A stretch of DNA of 64,000 nt from Antedon mediterranea (GCF_964355755.1 NC_092673.1:13399001-13463000), one strand, 5' to 3'; counted from the stretch's first letter, positions 1 through 11,629 are shown. Notes: generated from the sequence alone by a model not told the origin. Numbers and translations: made by a program.

Positions 1-444
1 TGGGAAACACTTTTTAGAAATGTAAACCTCGATTGGAAAGAAATAAAACATGTTACGAAATTAGCACAATTTAATTTTAAGCTGATACACTGTATACTTG
101 CATGTAAAAAACGTATGAAGGTATGGAAGCTATCTGCTACAGAGTTATGCGACTACTGTCGAACTGAACCAGAAACAGACAAACACATGCTATTAAAGTG
201 TAAAAGTGTTCAACTTGCATGGAATAATTTTAATTCCATGATTCAAGACTGCTATACACTTAACGAAACAGTTAATAATTGGATAGATATAGTTACAGGA
301 ACAAAAAGTAAAAATGTAAATGAATTAATCTCATTGTTAACCTTCTGTATTTATAAATCTAAATGTATCAAATCAGAAAAATATACAAAAAGATCAACAA
401 TGATTTGGAGCTTGTTCCGTATAGAACTCAGAACTATTAACTAA
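1..444 (+). CDS. L1/Tx1-type LINE ORF2, C-terminal end (5' part outside window)
   Basis: The frame is open from base 1 to a TAA at 442-444 and encodes the last 147 residues of a larger protein. The visible motif is C-x2-C-x(7)-H-x(5)-C (CDYC...TDKHMLLKC), preceded by a basic stretch KKRMKVWKLS. This is the cysteine-rich region that follows the reverse transcriptase in many L1/Tx1 LINE ORF2 proteins. No RT motif is in the window because the 5' part lies to the left. The reading shows no break. A T/C-rich tract and A-rich sequence follow, compatible with a LINE 3' UTR. Clade assignment is from recall of the motif order and is moderately sure. Confidence 0.6.
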   Translation, partial: WETLFRNVNLDWKEIKHVTKLAQFNFKLIHCILACKKRMKVWKLSATELCDYCRTEPETDKHMLLKCKSVQLAWNNFNSMIQDCYTLNETVNNWIDIVTGTKSKNVNELISLLTFCIYKSKCIKSEKYTKRSTMIWSLFRIELRTIN

Positions 445-1255
445 CCTATATGCTTGTAATGTAAATAAAGCTCACATTAAATGGGCTAAAGTAAAAGATA
501 AATTAATGAATCACATTTTATAAAATCGAAATGAATACTCGTTTTTTTTTCTTTTCTCTTTCCTTCTTTTTCTTTCTTCTATATTGAGGAAAATTAAAAA
601 GAATACAAAGTAATTTTTGCAGTGCAGTTGGAACAGCTGTTCCTCAAACACAATGCATTTCTTGGATTCCACCAAATTCTTGACAATCTAAGCAAAAAGT
701 ATAGATTAAGATAACATCAGTATTGTAATTGTTTATTTTGGGACCTTCTGAACACCGTATACATATAATATAATAGTAAAACTCCCCTAAACAAGGCATA
801 TATGCAGGATTATTGTAGAGCATTGTGCGGCAGCATGTGGTATATAGTTGGCCCTACTATTTAACATTATGCAGTAAAAATATTATAACTTTACAGCACT
901 TAATTTCCCCATGGTAATAAAACCAAACCTGGTGTAGCATAACCTAGCCCATGGACCTATAAATTATCTAATTTATAGGTCCATGCCTAGCCTATTAAGT
1001 TTTAAAACAGTAGTCTCTTGTATCTTATCTTGTTACTACCAGCAGGTATCCTTTGTCATTGTTAATATAAAAAGTAGTGCATAATAAACTACAGCTGTAA
1101 TACGATATGCTTAATCTTTAATAAATACATTCATTTTAAAGTTCTGTATTTAGAATTGAATGAATTTACAAATGTCATTATTATTAATATTTTTGAAATG
1201 ATTACTTTATGATGTACAGTAATTTATAAATTTTAATTGTTAAAAGTACAATTAC
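445..1255. other. Non-coding stretch after the LINE tail
   Basis: No supported gene. It holds the probable LINE 3' UTR, a pyrimidine-rich tract at about 540-580, and the perfect hairpin listed separately. Confidence 0.5.
950..985. repeat. Perfect 17-bp inverted repeat (hairpin)
   Basis: CATGGACCTATAAATTA is followed by a 2-base spacer and its exact reverse complement. The context is non-coding. It could be the core of a small palindromic element or a fold-back remnant. Confidence 0.85.
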
Positions 1256-1438
1256 CTCATTGGAATCTGAATCGCTTGAACTGGAACTGGAACTTTGCAC
1301 ATAATCCTTGTCCTTTTTCTTCAATGGTGAATCCGAAAACAAATCATCATATCTTGCTCTTTTTTCTGGACTTGATGAGCAGCTAGGCATACTATTAATA
1401 TCATCATTATTGTCATCAGCTTCTCTAGATGTTGAAGG
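1256..1438 (-). CDS. Candidate internal exon, Ser/Asp-rich protein
   Basis: A 61-codon open stretch is bounded by an acceptor (pyrimidine tract then CAG just above 1438) and a GAG/GTAATT donor just below 1256, with phase 0 at both ends. The encoded segment is acidic and serine-rich, with a basic cluster KKKDKD and a run of seven serines followed by DSDSNE. No domain is recognisable. Such sequence occurs in the disordered parts of nuclear proteins, and also in Myb-like accessory proteins of DNA transposons. Partner exons were not identified with certainty. Function is unknown, and the exon call rests only on frame, composition and splice sites. Confidence 0.4.
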
Positions 1439-1555
1439 CTGAAAAGGAAATTATTTACATATTTATAATTAATTAATGAGGATAAACGAAGACGGTTGGT
1501 AGGTTTATTATTAGGGACGGTTTAGGGTTAGGTTATTTCCGTCTTTTTTAATCTT

Positions 1556-1765
1556 TAGCTTAGTCGAAGCCCCTCTAGCTAGTAGTAGTAGCCCCTACTT
1601 ATTATACTTACGTAGTATAGTAGTTTATTTATAGAGTATTTATAGGCCTACTACTACTAGGCTAAACCTTATACTATTACAGTAGCCTACTACTATGATG
1701 AGTGTAACTGTAAGTTTACTATTCTAGGCTAGGCCTAGTAGTAGTAGGTAGGCAAGAATGTAGGC
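1556..1765. repeat. Cluster of TAGGCCTA / TAGTAG motifs
   Basis: Low-complexity sequence is built from TAG, GGCCTA and TACTA words, including palindromic TAGGCCTA-type octamers. Similar clusters recur at about 12.44, 13.3, 15.6, 19.5-19.8, 36.4-36.5, 42.3-43.0 and 50.28-50.37 kb. Confidence 0.7.
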
Positions 1766-2911
1766 CTACCTGGTCCTAGCTAGGTAGACAGTCGTAGTTT
1801 CTAAACGAAACGGTAACAGTTATTTTTATTACATATTCTGGAAGTTGATGAGTTGTAGATATGGAATCATGCATTAATATGGCTAACCGGACATTGTAAC
1901 GTCATCGTATGGCCACGCGAATATAAAATATAGGATTTTTGTATCTTTTGTCATAGCGCATCACATTTAATAGACCGCATCTCCACTTATCTGTTTTCCA
2001 TTTTCACCCCGATTTTGATATTTTTTTTATTTTATGTCTTTCGGCAATATTGTCATAAGGATTACCAATAGTAAATTTATCACTGTCCTATCAGATAGGT
2101 GGTAATCCCCCTGATACAGGGGCTATTTTGTGAAGCAGGTCACCGGGGGATCTACTCTTCTTTGCGACAGTCATTTGTTGTCTGTGTTGCTTTAAACAAA
2201 AGCATACACAGCGATGTTTGATCGATGCTTTCAAAATCTCTTTAGGACATATGGTTGCTCTGAAAAGAGCAGTTGGTTTGGAAATGTCTTCATTCATCAC
2301 ATGGTCTTCACTTTTATCATGGTCCGAATATCCTCTTTAGAATCGTCTACATTTAATAAAACCAGTCTTCTTTCTATCTCTTCAACTCTGCTGATATGTG
2401 TACTTGATCTAAAGAAAGATAAGACCAATCCATTTCTATATTATCATTTGTTTTTATGTTGTGAAAATCATTCCTGGAGCAAATTACTGACTTTAACAAA
2501 GTTGTATAGTAACATTGGCCGGATACACAAATATAAACCAAAAGCCTATTAATTGTAACAAAATTATCAAAGAGATAAATTCCAGGCTTTTCCTTTGTCG
2601 GTGGAGTGAGATATACAACAATTAAGTTGATAGGAACAAAAAAGAGTGAACAAAAGAAATGAGTGAAATCGAATGGAAAAAAATTATAGAAAAAAAAATT
2701 TGATTTGACATGTAGTACAATGTTTGTAATCCGAGTTTGTTTTTTATTATAACCTAAAGGAGATTGGCTTCAGTACAAAACAAGTCTTACCTGTCAAATT
2801 TGATTATTTTGATATGTTTTCCAGTTATATTCAATAGATCATTGTCTGTTACCCCATTCAAAATTGCTGCAGCGTAAACGGTCTCACTATTGGTCAAAAT
2901 GGGTTATACAC
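1766..2911. other. No supported gene
   Basis: Short open stretches occur on both strands, but none has splice sites plus a recognisable domain. Nothing further can be supported. Confidence 0.4.
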
Positions 2912-3974
2912 CTATAACACAGGTTTCCCCTGTATTTGTATGACACCATAGTTGACTCCTTCATTTTCTGGCGTTGCCAATTCTCTTCTTCTCAATTCAA
3001 ATGTATGCACAACTACGTCATCACCAAATTCTACTCTAACAGCCACGCTGTCTAAGCTTTTTTCGTTTAGCCTTTTTAGGCTACCAAGAACTGGTGACTG
3101 TTGCTTTCTATAAAATACATAATGTGTACATAATATAAGTAAACATTATTTTTTATGCGAGTATAATTAACAAATTAAAATTCAAACATTCAGAAAAAAT
3201 ACAAATTTGAAATCCTATTTCCCTATGGTAAAATATGTTTTCCTTATTGTATAAAATTATTTGCCATTTATTTTCAATTACTGTATTTTAAAGTTAATTT
3301 TTAATAACCAATATTTAATTATATTAAAGTTCTAATAATTAATAAATCATGGTACTTTAGTAAATCGTTAAGCTCTGACTGGACTACCAAACTCCATGTG
3401 ATAAAAAAAAAAATTATATGCCTATATATGGACACATTGGCATCATATCACTTTCATATTTTGAAATTTATAAAAGATACCTTTTTTCCTTGTTGATTGA
3501 ACGTCCCAAGTATGTTCTGGGCAAGATACCACTTCGCTTATAGACTTTATTCTCGGCAGCATGTGATATCCATTAGCAATCTAGAAAAATAAGTAATATA
3601 AATAACGATGTATGTCGCTTATAAGTGAAAGAAAATTTCTGCTACATTGAATAAAGGCACGCACTCGAGATTTGGATAATTACAAAACGTCAAATCTGTT
3701 CATAACCAGTGATATATACCGGTATTCAAAAGTTCAGATTGTTCATGCCCTTTAAAAAAACACATACTGTAGTAAATTTAATTTAAAAAAAACTTTTTAG
3801 ATCAGTACCACTACCTGCATGCTGACGTATCTGGTCCCATGAACCAATCGGACCATTGTCTAGTTGTTGCCTTAAAAAACGAAACATCCAATGGCCATTA
3901 GGGTCCAGCCATTTCAACACATTGAATAATGTGAGTGCACGGATTATGGATGTTTACGCCACAGTTCTCTGGAC
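2912..3974 (-). pseudogene. EnSpm/CACTA-type transposase, 3' exons, decayed copy 1
   Basis: Three exon-like segments read on the minus strand. 3974-3815 encodes NIHNPCTHIIQCVEMAGP, then an in-frame TAA and a frame change before a segment equivalent to VHGTRYV. 3580-3481 encodes IANGYHMLPRIKSISEVVSC and ends at AAG/GTATC. 3107-2912 encodes 65 residues, with AVRVEFGDDVVVHTFELRRR, to a TAG stop. The first two match the copy at 15-17 kb (HNACAHIIRCVELAGP, ANGYHMLQRIRSLSQV) segment for segment. The motif order His...GPLW...FE...HGT is that of the DUF4218-like C-terminal part of metazoan CACTA transposases. The catalytic N-terminal part is absent here. The element is inactive. Confidence 0.65.
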
Positions 3975-4882
3975 CTATAACATAAGTTATATAAGTTAAC
4001 ATTTACATCAGTTCCATTCAAACTATCAAAGTACTTTATACATTGCAACAAATCCACAATAATATACAAAAACAATCCCGATCCCCGATTTAACCCAATC
4101 CTTCTTTAAAACCTAGTTAGTATACAAATGTCGAGAATACAGAATCTTTATTAGTCCAATAATAAGGATAAGTTGTTAAGTCGAGATTGACTCATGGAGA
4201 ATTTGTATACACCACAGTTGCAATTGGAAATGATATAAATTCTTTATTGAATTTTAAAATACTAAATAACGTACCATAGTATTCTACAAACAATGTGGAA
4301 TTCGGCAAGTAATCAGTTTGCTGTCTTCCTGTCGTTTGCTGTTACCTCGTCTTGTACACCGCTCAAGAGACTATTTATATATACTTTCACCTACTGTAGG
4401 AGGACGATTAGGTCTCTTCGGTATTACTATACACTCATCACGTGTACTCACCTAAGCTGTTAGGCTTGTATACTTGATGGGTATATATTTCTATGTCCTT
4501 TCGGTTGTATGTCTGCTTCTCAAGAGAGAGACTCTTGTCTCTTGCTCATCAACCCCTGGGGCTGGTCGTGACGCATCTCGCCACTGGCCAGTCCCAGGGC
4601 CGGATTCGGTGGTTGAGTGCATGTTGGCCCGGCGATTGGTCGTGATGTATTGATGACGTAACCACTAGCCAATACCGGTAGTCAAAAGTTAAAAAAATAA
4701 TAATATAACAATAAAGCAACATACAGAGTAGCATAATACTGTATATACAACTGATAATGAACATAAATAATATTTATTTATTACCATATTTACTGAGGGT
4801 AGCCTATCCAGTTCCTAATAGAACTGATCATTCAGGGCCCTCGATAAAACAAACATACAGTACAACACATAAAATATTAAAT
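3975..4882. other. No supported gene
   Basis: Non-coding. A GC-richer patch at about 4550-4680 contains two similar GGTCGTGA words, CTGGTCGTGACGCATC and TTGGTCGTGATGTATT, possibly a short SINE-like fragment, but no Pol III box could be confirmed. Confidence 0.4.
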
Positions 4883-4896
4883 ATTCAAATGACATA

Positions 4897-7800
4897 TATT
4901 ATTATTATTATTACTGCTTTTCCGCTGAAAAGTCTGCCGACATTTCCGCTTGGGCTGCTCCGTAAATCTCTTTTATTAGTTTCTTCCAGTCTCATCTTTC
5001 ATTGGCTAGTTCTTTAAGTTGTTTCATGTCTTTCTTGGTTTTCAATTGTCCGGGATACTTAATGTCTGTATTATGCTTATAAAGGGTGAGTAGGTCGTTG
5101 CTGAGAGTTATTGGTAGGGTGGTTCTCGGTCTTCCTCGAAATTTTATATTGGTAGTGTTGCTGAAATAATAGCTTATTGCTGTGTTGGCTGGTGTACATG
5201 GGTCTTGTCTAAGTAGGTGACCCAATAGTCTCCATCTTGCGTCGACTATTTCTAATGAAATCGGTTTTGTTCCTGTCCTTCTGTATAAATTTATGTTCGA
5301 TATCCTGTCTGGGAACCTGATACCTATGATTTTGCGAAGTTGCTGTCTGTGAAATGTGTCGAGTTTATGTGCTTCTTCTTTTGTGAGTCCCCATGTTTCA
5401 GAGTTGTAGAGTAATATACTTTTAACTAGTGAGTTGTACAGCTTGATACGTATTTTTAATTTGATTTTATCTTTTCGAAGCCACATCAAGTTTAGTTTGG
5501 TCATTGCTACACGCGCTAGTTGTTTTCTTCTAATTATGTCTTGTCTGTCCCCAAGGAGCGATCCTACATTTTTCGTGTTTCTCCATTGTTCTTGTATGTC
5601 CTCTTTTTCTCGTCTTCCGATAGTGTGTTCTGTTTTTTCTTTATTTACATTTAAGTTGAAAGTTGATAAATGGCGTTCTTATTCGTTTACATTATGCTTG
5701 CTATTTAGACTAAAAAAATCTACATCATCAGCATATGATATCTCTTGAGGTATTTCTGTTTGGATAATTGTTCTGATTCCTCGTAGCGCAGACTCAAGGT
5801 AAACAGTGAATAAGACCGGGCTTAAGCTATCTCCTTGAGGGGTGCCGATGTTGGTTAGGAATATTGGCTGTTCTTTTGCACCTTTTATTTTTAGATTTAG
5901 TCCGGTTTCACTCAGCAGAAATCTAACGATCCTAAGTTCATCTTCGTCTATAATATGTTTGAGTATGTCGAGGAGTTTGTTTCTATCCACTGTGTCAAAC
6001 GCGCTGGACATATCTATACCGGTTATGTAAATATTTATTTTTTCTTTTTGTGCTTTAGCTATAAGCCATCTATGTGTAAAAACTATATCACTTGTGCTTC
6101 TGCCTTTGCGAAACCCACTTTGGCTTTGTGGTAAGAATGCGTCTACTTTCGATGTAATTCTATCCAGTGTTATAAGCGATAGGCACTTGCGTATGGTGTT
6201 AAGTAGAATAACAGGTCGTAAATTCTTAGTTGGACCCTTTTCCTTACCCGGTTTTGGTAGTGCTATGAGTGTTCCTTTATTAATGTTTTGTAAATATTTG
6301 ATTTAAAATGTCTGAAATCATTGGAGCTAGAACAGGGGAACCGTATTTTAGTAGTTCTCCTGGGATACCATCCTCACCTGTTGCTCGACTGTTGTTTAGG
6401 CGTTTAAGACTCTTGGTTACTTCCTCTTCACTGATTTCTTTATTTAATGGCCTAGGATTTCCCTCAATTGAATCTATATTTCGTTTGCTTCCGTCGTAAA
6501 ATTTATTTTTGAAGTGATTGCCAATTACTTTCGCTATTCCATTTGGTGAGGCAATAAACTTTTTGTTAGCATCAAACACTTTTGGATTTTCGAATGGTTT
6601 TCTATTAAGATCTTTCACTGCTTTATACATTTGGGCGCCCCCTATCGCTTTGTCGATATCCAAACTTTTCTGATCAAGTTCTTTGTTGCGTGTTTCAATT
6701 ACTCTTTTTTGAATGTCATGCATGATTTTGTTTCTTTTTTGCTTTAATGATGTACGTTCGATTTCCGACTTGCAGTTAGCTATTTTTAGTCTAAGTTCTT
6801 TTTGCTGCGTTGATAGGCGTTGGGTTGTGTCATCGTATGTCCTTTTGTTGTAGCCGACCTTTTGTTTTGGTCCTATTGTATGTTTTGCAGCTGCCTTCAC
6901 GACGCTTTTCAATTCCTGCCATGTAACGGTTGGCTGATCCGGTTTCACAACAACATCTATGCATTCTTTCAGTTTTTCTACGTATAAATTCCTAGTTTCT
7001 TCGCTTGTCACTAGCTTTTCACATGCAAATAAGTTAGTGTTTTTGTTAGTGTTTTGTTTGTTGACGCAATGCCATTTTAAGTTGAATGTTGTGATTACTA
7101 TTCTGTGATCACTATCTAAAAGTGTTCCGTTGTATGACCTAGCGTTCTTTAGGAGAGTCTTGTATCTACTTTTACATATAATATAGTCTATTTGAGTGTA
7201 CAGTTTGATCAGTTCTCCTTTGGAATTTCTTCTCTGTTGGGACCATGTAGTTATATGACGTGCTGAATGCTGAAACGCGCTGTTAGTTATGAATAAATTG
7301 TGTTTTTCACAGAAATCTATGAGTGTTTGTCCATTTTTGTTTCGTTCTCCTCTAGAAAATGATCCCATACACCTCTCGTCAACCCGTTTTTTCCCCACCG
7401 AAGAATTAAAATCCCCGCATAATATAAGTAATGTTTTGTTACCGTATCGCTCGATAAGGCCTTCTAGATCGGTATATAGTTTGTTTACTTCGTCTGGTTT
7501 CGAATTTGCTATGTATGTAGTCGGCGCATAAACGTTGATCAAAGCTATTAACTTACTTTCTTTCGTGGTTAGTTGTAGTACCGCTATTCTTTCGGAACAT
7601 TTCCATACTTTGTGTATACTCGGAACCCATTTTTTACCAATATAAAATCCATTCCCATAGTACTGAGTTTCGGCATCCATGAGTACGAGTCGACCACCGC
7701 GTATACAAGTGTCTCTGGCTTCGCGTACCTTGGTCTCTTGTAGGCAGGCTATGTCAATCCCATAGTTTTCAACATCTTGTCCCAGCTGATCTTGTTTAAA

Positions 7801-7964
7801 ATCGTCATTCAGACCTCTCACATTAAATGTAGCGACATTGAATGTTACTTCCTTCATGTTAACAGCATTATATACCCGTGTTGAACGATATACAGAGCAA
7901 TAGACTTATTGACCAAAGGGCCCGGAGCTGCGTCACTAGCTCCGCCATTATTATTATTATTATT
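4897..7964 (-). mobile_element. Near full-length RTE-like non-LTR retrotransposon
   Basis: The element reads on the minus strand. Its 3' end is an (ATT)n run at about 4897-4913 and its 5' UTR lies at 7964-7858. The 14-bp word ATTCAAATGACATA occurs immediately outside both ends, at 4883-4896 and 7965-7978, as expected for a target-site duplication. A single long ORF carrying endonuclease then RT, a length of about 3.07 kb and a trinucleotide-repeat tail fit the RTE group. The clade is inferred from architecture. The 5' edge also carries ATT repeats, so the exact 5' base is uncertain by up to about 20 bp. Confidence 0.85.
4992..7857 (-). pseudogene. LINE ORF: AP-type endonuclease plus reverse transcriptase, frameshifted
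   Basis: The ATG at 7857 opens 525 codons. The endonuclease motifs ATFNVRGLND, CLQETK, GDFNSSVG and SDHRIVITTF appear in family order, then a linker and the start of RT (ATGEDGIPGELLKYG). Frame is lost by one base near 6290 and continues in another frame with LPKPGK and LRPVILLNT, then MSSAFDTVD, GTPQGDSLSP and the YADD box in SYADDVDF. An in-frame TAA at about 5679 interrupts FNLNVNKEKTE just after the YADD box. The thumb/C-terminal part runs to a stop at 4992 (SETWGL, LRKIIGIRFPDRISN, RRFLG-like RRLLGHLLR). One frameshift and one stop make the copy inactive, but both are recent-looking and the catalytic motifs are intact. Confidence 0.85.
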
Positions 7965-7978
7965 ATTCAAATGACATA

Positions 7979-8779
7979 AAATATATAATGCAAGAAAAGA
8001 AGTTGGTAAGTGGAAAAGGGACGCCACAGCAAGCAAGCTTTAATTTGGGCGCCCCTCTCAATAGTGAAACAACTTAAACTTTAACATTTTAAAATATTGA
8101 TATTAATTATTATAAAAACAACAATTGATAATTCAGTTATATGCGATTACAAATTATACAATTTTCACATAAACACCTATTTACATTGTTCCTGTATTCA
8201 ATAATATATAAACTTTTAATTTCCTTTTGAAATTATACAAATTATTATTGTTCTTTTTGATGATATACAAATTATTTTTGTTTCTCGTATCATGTACATG
8301 AATAGAGTCGTATGTTTGAAAAATGCCCTCTATGACAAAAAACCTCCTTACTTTTTTTTAGGCCTAATTTATCAGAGGCTGGTGGATCTCAATGAAGATT
8401 TTGGGGATTTTTTAACGTTGGAAACCTTGATTTATCAAAATGACATGTTCACTTCAAAACAGGTTCTGTCCATCATAATCCATTTTACCAAAACTCTGTT
8501 TGGCGGCTCTTTTTAAACCCTCTTTCTGTTTTATTTCTTGTTTGTTGTTTATCTTTGTCTGAACACAATTGATTCACATCTGTGAACTAAGGTATTGATG
8601 TATTGAATATTCAGTGTATGTTCCAAAGGATAATTGGAAGTGAAGTGCAGATATTGGTACATGTGTGTTGCTTTTCTGTAAAAAGATGTTTTGATGTCAC
8701 CGTTAAGGAATATTTGTTGCCACAGACACTTACCTTTATTTTAGTGATGTTAAAGAGGCTGCAGTGAGGGTTGCCTAGG
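7979..8779. other. No supported gene
   Basis: AT-rich. The open stretches here have no splice context or recognisable domain. Confidence 0.4.
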
Positions 8780-8784
8780 TATGG

Positions 8785-9669
8785 TACTAGTAGTAGCTAT
8801 TTTTTTATTTATTTTTTGTTGGTTTGGCTGCCAACACGGATGGCGATGTCTTCACCCAATGTTCCTTCATTGCGCTACTCGGAATTCCAAGGTCATCATT
8901 AAATCAACAGATGTTGGACTTGAGGGTGTTGAGCTGAGCATGCATGCTCTTCCCTCCCTGCTCTCCATGGAACCCCAATCCGAACTTCCATCTTCTTATT
9001 CATTTAGACACATGTTCTTCAAGAATGTGCATCTTGGGAGGCTCTGTTTCTTGGAAGTGTTCCCGAAAGAACTCCACACAATCTTCAATGTCTGATTTTT
9101 CAGGGACAAAAAAAAATCTGTAAAAATTTAACTCAATATATTTACAGTACTAAACAAAATATTGTTGGTGCTAAAAGAAACTCATCGAGGAATTAAGTGG
9201 AGCAGCTGAAGTTGAGATTTTAGTAGAAAAACATAAGTATTGATTTTTTTACCAAGATTTTTTTTTCTCTGTGAAAAATAAGGCACAATTGTATTGCCTG
9301 TGGCAGTTTCCAAACAAATTAATTAATGTTCCATATTTTGTTGTGACACTGACAACATTCTCTTCAATTTCTGGGCTAAGTTCTATTGCAGTCTTGCATA
9401 TTTTTGTCATTAGTTTTTTTCAGGCTGAAAGTAAATTCAATGATAGAAATAATATCATAGTATTTAAAAGTCAGATGACAATGACATTATTATATACAAC
9501 ATAAATGAAATACCTTGCAGCACTTATGGATGTGGTTACCGACAGACGATTTGCTGTGATATGCCTGTCTGTTTACCCTGAAGGATTTTAGCACATTGTC
9601 AAGATTTGCCACCTAAGGCCCTTTTCTTACTTCAGGTAAATCTTTTAAAATATTGACTGCTTCAACTCT
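8785..9669 (-). pseudogene. Family X putative transposase, C-terminal exons, decayed copy
   Basis: Three segments read on the minus strand. 9669-9514 encodes VNILKDLPEV, a TAG stop, then DNVLKSFRVNRQAYHSKSS and VGNHIHKCCK to a donor AAG/GTATTT. 9424 to about 9230 encodes ICKTAIELSPEIEE, KYGTLINLFGNCHRQYNCAL. 9100-8785 encodes DIEDCVEFFREHF, KMHILEEHVSK, a TGA where the family has Trp, then RRWKFGLGFHGEQGG, SMHAQLNTLKSN and a second TGA. The RQAYH...VGNH.HKCC block also occurs at 62.6 kb in a better preserved gene. I recall similar unnamed proteins from other marine invertebrates, but no superfamily name can be given. Three in-frame stops show that it is dead. Confidence 0.6.
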
Positions 9670-10289
9670 CTAAAACCAATAAATATATTGTTAAATGTTA
9701 GCAAATAAAATAATTTCAAGGAAAAATGACACTTGTATAGAAATGTTGGAATTCTAATTATCTGATTTAAACTTATGCCTCTTGGCTTTGAATCTCGCTA
9801 ATTCCACTGGTATCACCTAATAGCATAAAGACGGTTGGTCTATTTTATTGTGTATGTCTCCTGCCTTGTTTTCTAGGTCTTTGACAGAGTTGGTAAAGTA
9901 TAATTTCTTGGCAATTTTTTCAATTAAAAAATTAAGCGGGTGGCGCATCAATTTAAAGCTTGTGACACATCAATATAACACATGCTACTCATAAATTTTC
10001 AACACTAATAATAGGCAAAACCAATATGTACAATATTATGCTAATACCAATTTTATTTACAATATCATTATTTAGAGTTTCAGTAGTACAGTATTATAGA
10101 ATTACTGTGATTTACCATTTAATCTGTTGTTTGTTAACATTGAAATATGTTCACTTGTAGAAAATAATTTGAGTCAACCTTCAGATTGTAACAATCTGTA
10201 TGTGAAAACATATTGAGCTTGCATGACATGTCTTGTGAAAGACTAGCTCTATATTGGATTCTTATATCACTGCGTAACAGGAGAGAAGC

Positions 10290-10535
10290 ACACTAAGAAG
10301 TAGAAAAAAACGTAACGATTACTGTACACTAATGCTGGAAATTATTTGAAGTAAGCCCAATAGTTAACTGTATAAGAATACTTACAATGATTAAAATGTA
10401 AAACACTGGCCGCGGTCGATCACAATCACGGCGAAAGGCACGCTAAAAAGTAGAATAAAACGTAATATAATGATTAATAACGATTACTGTACACTAATGC
10501 TGGAAATTATTTGAAGTAAACACAATAGTTAACTG
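10290..10535. repeat. Direct repeat, about 75 bp, two copies
   Basis: The block containing ACGATTACTGTACACTAATG followed by CTGGAAATTATTTGAAGTAA and AATAGTTAACTG occurs at about 10314-10371 and again at 10475-10535. The second copy ends inside the terminal exon of the minus-strand gene beginning at 10529. Confidence 0.8.
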
Positions 10536-11629
10536 CCTGGCCATATTTTTCTTTTCTTAGGCGGTACTACTTGAAATGAGTTACAAAATACATTCTCCAA
10601 CTCATCGTCATCACAATCATCTTGCCACAGAGCTACTAAAAGAAAAATTAAATAGATTGATAATATAACACCATTTTTTAAACAACTTACTTTTTAAAGA
10701 AAATTGCATTTGTAATATACTTGTTTTGAAAAACTTACTTTGAGCTTTTTCAACACAGTTCTTGCATGTTATTGCTGAGCCGAATCCTTCCTCTGATCCT
10801 TGTTCTCCAAGGCATGGCTCTATAATATGTGTGGGTTTGTGGCATACCTTCCAAGTATGACTCCCACACTCATTTTCGCACACCACACAAATTGGAAAAC
10901 CTATTAAAATTAAACAAAGAAAAATATATAGGCCTACCTATTTGATATTTAGGGCTGCAAATAATAACGAGGGTTACATATACAAAATCATTAATATTAT
11001 CAATCAAATATAAATACAGTAAATAACAAAATTAGTTATAAAGAAAAATAGTGTTTTTTAGTATAGTATCAATGTTAATAATTATTGAAAGATAAGTATG
11101 TATAGGCCTAGAGTGTAGTAGTGGCATAGTATAAATAGAAATTTACCCTCATCTTCATCAGGCCTGAGCCTATCTGAGCTACTACTCCTAGAGGTACTAC
11201 TTGTAGACGCCGAGGAATGTGGACGTCGTGGTACGGAGGACTGGCCCAACATTCCAGGAGGTTGACTGACTGGATGTTTTCCTACAAGAATTTCGTTCAA
11301 TGAGTGATAATGAGGGCACGCAGACTTGGGATGGTCCCTTGCTACATTGCTTGCCCCCTTCCTCATACCTCTAATAAAAATATCCCGGACAGATTTATGC
11401 CCTGACCGGAGGTTCTTCTGTTTTGTAATTACAATCGCCGCAGTAACATCATGGCCCAAGTCCAGCAACCGTTCGGCCATTTTCTCGTAGACGGTCGCCT
11501 TTTTTCGGAACAGCTTCCCCAGTTTTTGTCATTGAAATCTGGCTCTCTCCAGATATCTATGAGGTCCAACTCTTGAGTGTACGTCCAGCAAAACCTCTTT
11601 TTTGTCTTTGCTTTTACTTTTTCGGACAT
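10529..11629 (-). CDS. Myb/SANT-like protein with Cys/His cluster and terminal NLS, three exons
   Basis: The model has three exons with matching phases: 11629-11147 (donor GAGG/GTAAAT), 10900-10739 (acceptor TAG, donor CAAA/GTAAG) and 10632-10529 (acceptor TAG, stop TAA). Exon 1 starts MSEKVKAKTKKRFCWT, a basic start followed by a Myb/SANT or MADF-like helix set (TYTQELDLIDIWREPDF, then KKATVYEKMAERLLDLGHD, a conserved Tyr/Glu/Leu pattern), then a Ser-rich linker. Exon 2 carries C-x2-C-x3-C...C-x3-H...C...C-x2-C (ICVVCENECGSH, CKNC), a likely zinc cluster. Exon 3 is acidic then basic (PPKKRKIW), an apparent nuclear localisation signal. One base appears missing near 11510, between DKNW and KLFRKKA, so the copy may be a pseudogene or carry an assembly error. 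A transposon accessory protein or a domesticated factor are both possible. Confidence 0.6.

Noticed and set aside
1524-1540. TTTAGGGTTAGG, resembling telomere repeats
   Set aside because: Only about two units within a TAG/GGT-rich low-complexity patch.
2214-2552. 112-codon plus-strand frame
   Set aside because: Composition and lack of motifs look like chance; no splice or start context.
5434-5748. Plus-strand frames inside the LINE
   Set aside because: Antisense of the reverse transcriptase.
8781-9095. 104-codon plus-strand frame with hydrophobic start, possible secreted protein
   Set aside because: It is the antisense shadow of the family X exon on the minus strand.
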